NCBI GenBank assembly: GCA_001604265.1
Contig: LVBC01000068.1
Span: 1-5,830 of the forward strand
From: Spirochaetales bacterium Spiro_01
GTDB taxonomy: Bacteria; Spirochaetota; Spirochaetia; Sphaerochaetales; Sphaerochaetaceae
Length of the DNA stretch: 5,830 bases
Direction: 5' to 3'
Position numbers and translations under genes: made by a program. Below are positions 1-5,830 of the stretch, in pieces (positions within the stretch are counted from its first letter, which is position 1; every line of letters begins with the position of its first letter). Under the pieces are notes generated by a model, which did no database searches, was not told the DNA's origin, and saw only the letters and a program-made list of their open reading frames with translations.

Positions 1-20
1 TCTTTTCTCCCTGCGCAAAA

Positions 21-43
21 CACAAATTCTTCACAGAATTGTG
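21..43. repeat. Inverted repeat upstream of the pump operon, possible operator
   Basis: The arms CACAAATTCT (21-30) and AGAATTGTG (35-43) are reverse complements apart from one extra A in the left arm, and they flank the 4-base centre TCAC. The repeat ends 12 bases before the proposed -35 box, so its centre lies near -59 relative to the predicted transcription start. That position would suit a dimeric regulator such as those that commonly control RND pumps. A hairpin ending transcription from further upstream is an alternative, but no T-run follows it on the + strand. The symmetry is seen directly; the operator role is inference. Confidence 0.45.
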
Positions 44-55
44 GGGTTCATACTA

Positions 56-84
56 TCGAAATACCGTTCACATTTCTCTATACT
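56..84 (+). promoter_or_regulatory. Candidate sigma70-type promoter of the efflux operon
   Basis: A -35-like TCGAAA (56-61, four of six matches to TTGACA) is separated by 17 bases from a -10-like TATACT (79-84, five of six matches to TATAAT). Transcription would start near base 91 and give a leader of about 35 bases before the outer-membrane channel gene. The area is more AT-rich than the genes and is the only obvious promoter ahead of the operon. It was found by eye, so chance resemblance is possible. Confidence 0.45.
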
Positions 85-112
85 GTCAATCGAAGTTTTC
101 AGGCCTCGGGTC

Positions 113-118
113 AAAGGA
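113..118 (+). promoter_or_regulatory. Ribosome binding site deciding the tolC-like start
   Basis: AAAGGA lies seven bases before the ATG at 126. This supports that start over the upstream TTG at 39, which would put 29 polar residues in front of a clear signal peptide. The site overlaps a competing ATG at 118 that opens only a three-codon frame ending in the TGA at 127-129. Confidence 0.7.
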
Positions 119-125
119 TGACAGC

Positions 126-1424
126 ATGAAGAGAAAGAGTCTTCTTGTATTTCTTCTTCTTTTTTCTGCAGCGCTGCTAGGCGCATCCACGATCACAGTG
201 GAAGATGCAATAGCTCTTGCAAAGGAGAACAACAAGTCGCTTAAGGTGGCCAGGATAAATCTGGAAAGCAGCATAAGAAGTGCATCGGTGATCTCCTACC
301 TTCCTTCGCTCAGCGTAGGTTCGGAGTTCTCTGTAAGTGGCTCGGCAATCGATGAGACCTATTCGATGGGGCTTTCTCCTACAATTGCAGCAACGGCAAG
401 CCTGAAGATAGACAGCTCCGACATCTACGATTCCAAGGTCAATGCGCTGACAAGGCAGAGTGCCTACAACAGCTATGATCAGAGTGTCTCTTCCACAGAG
501 AACTCGGTCAGGACCGCCTACTGGAACCTCGTAGGTGCCAATCTGGCCGTGAAGAGTGCCAGGAGGAATCTGGAGGATAGCGAAAGAAGCTATGGAAATG
601 TACAGGAGCAGTACGAGGGAGGAAAGGCCTCCACGCTCTCTCTTTCACAGGCAGAGCTGTCACTCTATGACTCCCAGATTGCATATGACAATGCCCTCAC
701 TACGGCCGACAATGCAAAGCTGGCTCTCGGCTACCTCATTGGAAGCCAGGATTTCGAGGTCGAGGAGTCCCTTCCCGATGTAGGGGTTCTGAGGAGCTTC
801 GAAGAGGTCAAGGGGATGGTAACAGAGGCCCTCTCCTACAAGCAGGCAGTCATTGCCCTGACCCAGGCGGAGCTTGCGAACAAGGCGCTCAGGGCCACGA
901 CGCTCTATCCGACAGTGTCCGTAAGCGCAAGCTATGAGATAGGGCACCAGATCACAGGTCCATACGAGAATTCGAAGGGAAGGAGTTCAAGCTGGGATGT
1001 CGAGCTTTATGACAGTGCAAAGCTTACAGTCGGAGTGAATCTTCCACTCGACCATCTGCTTCCCTCCTCGAAGGCCAAGGCGAATCTTCTCAATGCAGAT
1101 TCGAATATCACGAAGGCAGAGCTTTCACTACAGTCGACCCTCGAATCACTCGAGCAGAGCGTAGAGAGGGCGTACAGGAGCGTAGAGACTGCAGAGAAGA
1201 ATATGGCGAAGGGAGAGAAGCATCTTGAGATGGCAAGGAACAGACTCTCACTGACAGAGGCAGCCTACGAAGGAGGCAGGGCCACCTTCGATGCTCTCTC
1301 AGATGCCCAGTCCGATCTCTTTGCAAGCGAGATATCGCTTCTCAACCAGCATCTTACCTGGATAACGGCACTATCTGCCCTGGCAACCACGCTCGGCGTG
1401 GATTCTGCATCACTTCTGAAATAA
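126..1424 (+). CDS. TolC-family outer-membrane efflux protein
   Basis: The gene encodes a 432-residue outer-membrane channel subunit, expected to act as a trimer that carries substrates from the periplasm through the outer membrane. Residues 1-20 form a classic signal peptide: basic MKRK, a Leu/Phe-rich core, and ALLGA before likely cleavage near residue 20. No lipobox cysteine is present, so it is not a lipoprotein. The mature protein opens with ITVEDAIALAKENN, typical of the OEP family. Two homologous halves are visible: YEGGKAS followed by a Gln/Glu/Ala-rich helix (from residue 163) and YEGGRAT followed by DAQSDLFASEISL (from residue 381). They are 218 residues apart, as expected for the duplicated TolC fold. 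Length is normal for the family. The stop is 16 bases before the adaptor gene, so it is first in the operon. By context it is a BesC-like partner of this pump; the substrate is unknown. Confidence 0.93.
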   Translation: MKRKSLLVFLLLFSAALLGASTITVEDAIALAKENNKSLKVARINLESSIRSASVISYLPSLSVGSEFSVSGSAIDETYSMGLSPTIAATASLKIDSSDIYDSKVNALTRQSAYNSYDQSVSSTENSVRTAYWNLVGANLAVKSARRNLEDSERSYGNVQEQYEGGKASTLSLSQAELSLYDSQIAYDNALTTADNAKLALGYLIGSQDFEVEESLPDVGVLRSFEEVKGMVTEALSYKQAVIALTQAELANKALRATTLYPTVSVSASYEIGHQITGPYENSKGRSSSWDVELYDSAKLTVGVNLPLDHLLPSSKAKANLLNADSNITKAELSLQSTLESLEQSVERAYRSVETAEKNMAKGEKHLEMARNRLSLTEAAYEGGRATFDALSDAQSDLFASEISLLNQHLTWITALSALATTLGVDSASLLK

Positions 1425-1426
1425 TC

Positions 1427-1432
1427 GAGGAG
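1427..1432 (+). promoter_or_regulatory. Ribosome binding site of the adaptor gene
   Basis: GAGGAG sits three bases after the upstream stop codon and eight bases before the ATG at 1441. It is a strong Shine-Dalgarno match that fixes the adaptor start. Confidence 0.75.
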
Positions 1433-1440
1433 AAAAATAT

Positions 1441-2382
1441 ATGGCTAGCTCAAAGAAGAAATCATCGCTGTTCGACAAGCTGGTGACAGTGATACTGCTT
1501 ATGGTGGTACTTGTACTTGCCTATCTTGTAGGAAACAACATTGTGAACGGAGTACAGAAGCAGCAGGAGAAGGGAAGAAAAGGTGGACAGAGTGGACCGA
1601 AGTCCAATGAGATATCTGTCGTCGTCCAGGATATGGAAGCAGAGACCTTCATCCAGACAACCACCATCGGCGCCGAGATCACGAATACCCTCGATAGCTA
1701 CAGCCTCTCCTCTGAAATCGGTGGAAAGATAACAAAGCTTCTTGTGCAGAAGAACCAGAGCATAAAGGCTGGCGATATCATCGCATATGTCGACCCATCG
1801 GTCGCAGGTGCACAGTACAAGGAGCAGCCTGTCAGAAGCTCGCTTTCCGGTGTCATAGACGATGTGAAGGTCTATGCAGGTCAGACTGTCAGCACCTCGA
1901 CTGCAATCGCAACAGTCGGCTCTGTAGGGGAGCTCGAGATTACGGCAAGGCTTCCGGAAAGATTCCTTTCGACTGTAGAGGTCGGAATGAACGCGACCTT
2001 CACGACTGCTGCCTGGCCCGAGGAGAAGCTGAAGGCTACAGTGAAGTCGATATCAAGCACAGTGAACTCCTCGAACAGGACCTTCACTGCAATCCTCTCG
2101 ATAGAGCCGGATCCTAGGCTCAAGGCCGGCATGTATGTGACTCTCGATATCACTACAGATATCGAGGAGAATGTTCTCATGCTTCCTACAACAGCAATTG
2201 GCACCTACCTTGGAGACCCCTGCGTATATGTAGTTGAGGATGGAAAGGCCGCAAGGAGAATCGTGAGAACAGGCAAGAGCGAAAAGGACAGGACCGTCGT
2301 CACAGAGGGTCTCTCTGTCGGTGACAGGGTAGTAGTCAAGGGTTCCGTAACAGAGGGTGCAGCTCTGAAGGTCGTAGAGTAA
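1441..2382 (+). CDS. Periplasmic adaptor (membrane fusion protein) of an RND pump, hairpin-less
   Basis: This 313-residue protein links the RND transporter to the outer-membrane channel. Residues 1-13 are basic and polar. Residues 14-31 form one hydrophobic helix that should anchor it in the inner membrane, and residues 37-55 are a Gly/Lys/Gln-rich linker. The two half-motifs of the lipoyl domain lie at about 89-118 (ISSEIGGKI type, with IKAGD) and 131-160 (SSLSGVIDDV, with YAGQTV). A beta-barrel follows at 163-240 (ITARLPERFL, then LKAGMYVTLDI), and a membrane-proximal domain at 244-313 ends with GLSVGDRVVVKG. Only about 12 residues (119-130) separate the lipoyl halves. Most family members carry a long coiled-coil hairpin there, so this protein is short for the family. 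Borrelia BesA is described as having the same architecture. Its place between the channel and pump genes, 16 and 12 bases away, supports the role. The reading frame is intact, so this is not a visible frameshift. Confidence 0.93.
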   Translation: MASSKKKSSLFDKLVTVILLMVVLVLAYLVGNNIVNGVQKQQEKGRKGGQSGPKSNEISVVVQDMEAETFIQTTTIGAEITNTLDSYSLSSEIGGKITKLLVQKNQSIKAGDIIAYVDPSVAGAQYKEQPVRSSLSGVIDDVKVYAGQTVSTSTAIATVGSVGELEITARLPERFLSTVEVGMNATFTTAAWPEEKLKATVKSISSTVNSSNRTFTAILSIEPDPRLKAGMYVTLDITTDIEENVLMLPTTAIGTYLGDPCVYVVEDGKAARRIVRTGKSEKDRTVVTEGLSVGDRVVVKGSVTEGAALKVVE

Positions 2383-2387
2383 GGTGG
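2381..2387 (+). promoter_or_regulatory. Ribosome binding site of the RND transporter gene, overlapping the adaptor stop
   Basis: AAGGTGG begins within the TAA stop codon of the adaptor gene and lies seven bases before the ATG at 2395. The overlap of stop codon and binding site suggests translational coupling between the two genes. Confidence 0.65.
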
Positions 2388-2394
2388 CCGAAGA

Positions 2395-5300
2395 ATGACT
2401 TTAAGTGAACTTTCCGTAAGGCGCCCTGTAACGATTGCGATGATCTTCGTTCTCATCGTCGTGATCGCAGCGCTCTTCCTGCAGGATCTCTCGATAGCTC
2501 TCTATCCATCGATCGATATGCCGATCATAGGTGTAAGAGTTTCGCTGGATGAGGATGTCGATCCTGAGCAGGTAGAGCTGCAGATTGCAAAGAAGATTGA
2601 GAATGCCGTTACTTCGGTTACGGGCCTTAATACAATAACCTCCAGGGCCTCCGCCTCGAGCTGCTTCGTAATCCTCGAATTCGATTACGGGACCGATCTC
2701 GACGAGGCCTCATCCGATGTGCAGAATGCCATAAACAGACTGCTTTCCAACTGGCCAAGCTGGGCAGACACACCATCTGTAATGCGCTTCGATGTCTCCT
2801 CGAGCAGTACCTTCATGACACTTATCCTGACAGGTCCCGGTACTCTTGAAGAGAGGTACAACGTCGCGACCGATTCTGCGCAGCCGCTTTTCGAGAGAAT
2901 CGATGGAGTTTCGCAGGTAACGGTCCGCGGTGGAGCCACAAGCGAATACAAGGTGCTGGTAGATCCGATAAGGCTCGAGGCCTATGGCCTTTCGCTTTCA
3001 TCTGTCACCTCGGCACTCTCTGCAAGGAATGTACAGTCCTCAGGTGGCACACTCACCCAGAGTGGAATGAACTATCAGATCACTATCGACGAGAGGTTCA
3101 GGACACTGGCCGAGATCGAGGATACTACCATCTCCACGATATCTGGAGTCGAAGTGAAGGTCCGTGATGTAGGTGAGGTAGTCATAGAAACGGCTACCGG
3201 CTACAGAAGAAGCTATATCGATGGAGACAGGGCAATAACACTGCGTCTGTCGAACGAGTCGGACAGGAACTCTGCAGATGTTGCAAAGCTCGTATATGCA
3301 CAGCTCGATGAGATCAACGAGGCGCTTCCTGCTGGCTATAGGCTGACTGTCCAGAGGGACAATACCCAGATGATCTCATCGACGATGAGCGAGGTTGCAA
3401 GAAGTGCAGTCCAGGGTGTATGCCTTGCTGCCCTCATCATCTTCATATTCCTCCGCTCCTTCAGAACGACCTTCATCATCGCTCTCTCGATGCCTATCTC
3501 GATCCTCGTGACCCTGGCCTGCATGTCCGTTGCCGATATCACAGTCAACTCGATGTCGATGTCCGGTCTCATCCTCGGTATCGGTATGATAGTCGATGCC
3601 TCCATTGTCATCCTGGAGAATACTGTAAAGTTCAGGGAGAAGGGCAGAAGCTCTGCAGCCTCTGCAATTCTCGGAAGCCACAACATGACAAATGCGATAA
3701 TGGCATCAACGCTGACGACGCTGTGCGTATTCATTCCCCTTATCATCTTCAAGGGAAAGCTCGAGATGATCGGCATGATGGCCCAGGATCTGATATACAC
3801 GGTCTGTATCTCCATCGTGGTCTCTCTCTTTGTTGCACTGACCCTTGTTCCTGCACTCTCCGGCTCGATTCTCGGAATCTCCACCAGGGTGCAGAAGCCG
3901 ATAAGGTTTGCTCCTCTGAGATTCATCGACAACTGTGCAATTGGAATCGAGAAGGGGCTCGAGAACCTCTATGTCGGTGCATTGGACTACTTCCTCGACC
4001 ACAAGCTGCTTCTGATAGTACTGCTCATATTGCTGCTTGCATTCTCTCTTGGACAGTTCTCTGGTGTCGGCATGTCGCTTACTCCGCAGATGAGGACGGA
4101 TGACAGTGTCGTGATGAACCTGACACTGCCTGCCGGTACCCATCAGGATGTCACCGAAAAGGAGATATTCAGGATATACGGCAAGCTGCTCGACGAGCTG
4201 CCAGCTGAGTCGTACAGGTACATCATGCTCGATGTCGGCTCCTCCAACACCGGTTCCATCGAGATAGTAATGCCTGATATCAGGTCGCAGAAGTACTCTG
4301 CAGACGATATCAAGGCAGTATGCTCTCCAATGATGAAGGACAATCCGGAGGCTACCTGGACCTACTCTGCAGGCAGAGGACCTGGCTCCGGTTCGGCGAT
4401 CAACATCTCGGTCTCCTCATCCGATATCGATGCGACCCTCGAGGCCGTGAACGAGATCGCATCCATCATAAGGTCCTACGTCCCTGAGGCCACCAACGTC
4501 GATACGGATATCGCAAATGGTGCACCTAAGGTCAATGTGATAGTCGACAAGAAGCTTGCTTCCGACCTCGGCGTCTCCATATCCAATGTCTCGCAGATAC
4601 TGACCTATGCCCTCTCAGGCAGGACAGCAACCTCTCTTACGACATTCTCTGCCGATACTACATACAACCTCAAGGTCATGATAGACGACAGCTCGCTGGA
4701 CAACATAAATGCAATTGGTTCTCTGCTCATTCCGGCAAAGAATGGAACAGTCAGACTCGATTCCATCGCCTCCTTCGAGCTCGGAACCTCTCCGAAGACG
4801 ATCACAAGAGAGAACAAGAAGAGAGTGAACCATGTAACTGCATCAGCTGCTTCCGGCCTTACATCATCAGAGGTCCAGGCGAGCGTGAATGCAGCCCTTG
4901 ACGAGTATCTTGTACTGCCAGATGGCGTCACGATCACACAGAGTGGTGAGATGGCCGACTTCGCAAGGTATGCACCGACTCTTGTGCTCATAATCATCCT
5001 GGCACTCGTGCTCGTATACTCTGTAATGGCCGCTCAGTTCGAGTCGCTCGTCGATCCGTTCATCATATTCGCGACCATCCCAATGCTGCTCATCGGTGTA
5101 GTCTTCATACACATCTGGATGCATCAGGCGCTCTCGCTCTTCTCGATTGTGGGTATCATCGCCCTGATCGGTGTCGTTGTTAACAACGGTATCGTCATGG
5201 TCGATTCGATCAACCAGCTTGTAAGGAGGAAGACAAGGGTAAGGACAGCCTGTCTGACTGTAGCCAGGACCCGTCTGAGACCTATCCTGATGACGACCCT

Positions 5301-5550
5301 CACTACGATCCTTGGAATGGTGCCTATGGCCTTCTTCCCAGGAAAGGGTGCAGAGATGATGCAGCCGATCGCACTTACCTTCGTTGGTGGTCTTGTAACT
5401 GGAGCCTTCCTGACGCTGCTGCTCACTCCGACACTCTATCTCATACTCAACACGAGAAGAGAGAAGAGGTTCGACAGTCCGAAGAGCCTGCAGAACCAGC
5501 TCGAGGCCTTCGACAATGAGTTCCCGACAGGTCGCTACGACAGGGCCTGA
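2395..5550 (+). CDS. AcrB/HAE-type RND inner-membrane efflux transporter
   Basis: The product has 1051 residues, the normal full length for the family, and probably acts as a proton-driven homotrimer. TM1 lies at about 11-31 after the typical start LSELSVRRPV. A periplasmic loop of about 300 residues follows, then TM2-TM6 (about 337-490), TM7 (537-555), a second loop of about 305 residues, and TM8-TM12 (861-1017). Family signatures include YPSIDMP (37-43), GIGMIVDASIVILEN in TM4 (D401), VVVNNGIVMVD in TM10 (N930) and RTRLRPILMT in TM11 (R960). By hand alignment D401 matches AcrB D407 and R960 matches R971, but A402 replaces D408 and N930 replaces K940. The AcrB switch-loop region is reduced to VGSSNTG (614-620). 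It is the last gene of the operon. BesB-like is the closest described system I can name. Drugs, lipids or signalling molecules are possible substrates; the sequence does not decide. Confidence 0.95.
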   Translation: MTLSELSVRRPVTIAMIFVLIVVIAALFLQDLSIALYPSIDMPIIGVRVSLDEDVDPEQVELQIAKKIENAVTSVTGLNTITSRASASSCFVILEFDYGTDLDEASSDVQNAINRLLSNWPSWADTPSVMRFDVSSSSTFMTLILTGPGTLEERYNVATDSAQPLFERIDGVSQVTVRGGATSEYKVLVDPIRLEAYGLSLSSVTSALSARNVQSSGGTLTQSGMNYQITIDERFRTLAEIEDTTISTISGVEVKVRDVGEVVIETATGYRRSYIDGDRAITLRLSNESDRNSADVAKLVYAQLDEINEALPAGYRLTVQRDNTQMISSTMSEVARSAVQGVCLAALIIFIFLRSFRTTFIIALSMPISILVTLACMSVADITVNSMSMSGLILGIGMIVDASIVILENTVKFREKGRSSAASAILGSHNMTNAIMASTLTTLCVFIPLIIFKGKLEMIGMMAQDLIYTVCISIVVSLFVALTLVPALSGSILGISTRVQKPIRFAPLRFIDNCAIGIEKGLENLYVGALDYFLDHKLLLIVLLILLLAFSLGQFSGVGMSLTPQMRTDDSVVMNLTLPAGTHQDVTEKEIFRIYGKLLDELPAESYRYIMLDVGSSNTGSIEIVMPDIRSQKYSADDIKAVCSPMMKDNPEATWTYSAGRGPGSGSAINISVSSSDIDATLEAVNEIASIIRSYVPEATNVDTDIANGAPKVNVIVDKKLASDLGVSISNVSQILTYALSGRTATSLTTFSADTTYNLKVMIDDSSLDNINAIGSLLIPAKNGTVRLDSIASFELGTSPKTITRENKKRVNHVTASAASGLTSSEVQASVNAALDEYLVLPDGVTITQSGEMADFARYAPTLVLIIILALVLVYSVMAAQFESLVDPFIIFATIPMLLIGVVFIHIWMHQALSLFSIVGIIALIGVVVNNGIVMVDSINQLVRRKTRVRTACLTVARTRLRPILMTTLTTILGMVPMAFFPGKGAEMMQPIALTFVGGLVTGAFLTLLLTPTLYLILNTRREKRFDSPKSLQNQLEAFDNEFPTGRYDRA

Positions 5551-5586
5551 CGATATGCATGCCGTTTGCTGCGGGGTATTTTGATT
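5551..5586. other. Short convergent intergenic gap
   Basis: Thirty-six bases separate the stop codons of the RND gene and the oppositely oriented downstream gene. I looked for a GC-rich hairpin followed by a T-run in both directions. I found only a three-pair CCG/CGG stem before GTATTTTGATTT, too weak to call a terminator. Confidence 0.6.
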
Positions 5587-5830
5587 TCAGAGCTCCCTTT
5601 CCGAGGGAAGGTTGTTCAGAAGGTACAGATTGTTGTCTATGTAGTTCATCGTATCGATCTTGCTCTCAAGGACAAGCGTCTTGTATGCAAGCTCTATTCC
5701 CTCATAGCCCTGCTTGAAGGGCTGCTGGTCGATGAGGGCACAGAAGACCTCCTGCTTCATCAGATTGACCGACTCCTTGAAGAGCTCGCTTCCGACGATC
5801 TTCAGCTGGTTCTTGTACTTGCTGTGGGAG
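5587..5830 (-). CDS. C-terminal part of a LacI-type regulator or sugar-binding (Peripla_BP) protein, partial
   Basis: Reading the - strand from the window edge gives 80 codons and a TGA stop at 5589-5587; the start lies beyond base 5830. The fragment contains KIVGSELFKESVNLMK and then ALIDQQPFKQGYEGIELAYK. The IDQ-x-P-xx-QGY pattern is characteristic of the last part of the periplasmic-binding-protein fold found in LacI-family regulators and in ribose-type ABC solute-binding proteins. The remainder (LYLLNNLPSEREL) matches the short final strand and tail of such proteins. The N-terminus is outside the window, so I cannot tell whether it carries a helix-turn-helix (regulator) or a signal peptide (transport protein). 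It converges on the pump operon and need not be related to it. Confidence 0.75.
   Translation of the reverse strand, partial: SHSKYKNQLKIVGSELFKESVNLMKQEVFCALIDQQPFKQGYEGIELAYKTLVLESKIDTMNYIDNNLYLLNNLPSEREL

Noticed and set aside
39..125. N-terminal extension of the outer-membrane channel from a TTG at 39
   Set aside because: It would bury the signal peptide behind 29 residues, lacks a ribosome site, and would overlap the candidate promoter. The ATG at 126 has a good site at proper spacing.
3336..3932. A 198-codon open frame on the - strand inside the RND gene
   Set aside because: It lies wholly antisense to the transmembrane region TM2-TM6 of a clearly real gene, and its sequence is the low-complexity Ile/Met/Arg-rich product expected from reading those codons backwards. 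No ribosome site or family resemblance was seen.
3420..4103. A 227-codon open frame on the + strand in another frame of the RND gene
   Set aside because: Its product is rich in His, Cys and Arg, a typical out-of-frame translation of a GC-moderate membrane protein gene, and the overlapping frame has unmistakable RND motifs.
2395..5550. Frequent TCGA and GATATC words throughout the RND gene
   Set aside because: They follow from common Ser-Asp, Ile-Asp and Asp-Ile codon pairs with the preferred codons TCG, ATC and GAT. There is no regular spacing that would suggest a repeat or regulatory function.
5591..5606. Small hairpin with TCCCT/AGGGA arms near the end of the - strand gene
   Set aside because: It lies within the coding region, the stem is only five or six pairs, and no T-run follows in either direction, so it is not a credible terminator.

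Overview
The window holds one compact operon on the + strand that encodes a complete tripartite RND-type export system. The tail of an unrelated gene runs toward it on the - strand. The + strand genes, in order, are a TolC-family outer-membrane channel (126..1424), an unusually short periplasmic adaptor (1441..2382) and a full-length AcrB/HAE-type RND inner-membrane transporter (2395..5550). Gaps between the three genes are only 16 and 12 bases, and each gene has its own purine-rich ribosome binding site. They are therefore almost certainly co-transcribed and built as one envelope-spanning pump: the RND protein uses the proton gradient, the adaptor bridges, and the TolC-like trimer forms the exit duct.

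The organism is a diderm bacterium of moderate GC content whose Arg codons are mostly AGG/AGA. The gene order and the adaptor architecture recall the BesC-BesA-BesB pump of the spirochaete Borrelia. A member of Spirochaetota, perhaps a free-living or gut sugar fermenter such as the Sphaerochaeta group, is my best guess. It rests on protein style and remembered family features, not on a search.

Layout: bases 1-125 are a non-coding leader with a near-perfect inverted repeat (21..43) and a plausible sigma70-type promoter (56..84). Bases 126-5550 are the pump operon. Bases 5551-5586 are a short convergent gap without a convincing terminator. Bases 5587-5830 hold the last 80 codons of a - strand gene whose product looks like the C-terminal part of a LacI-type regulator or sugar-binding protein.

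The most interesting points are the adaptor's missing alpha-helical hairpin, the altered proton-relay residues in the transporter, and a shortened switch loop lacking its usual phenylalanines. No mobile element, CRISPR array, tRNA or rRNA was seen, and nothing here is clearly a wholly new system.
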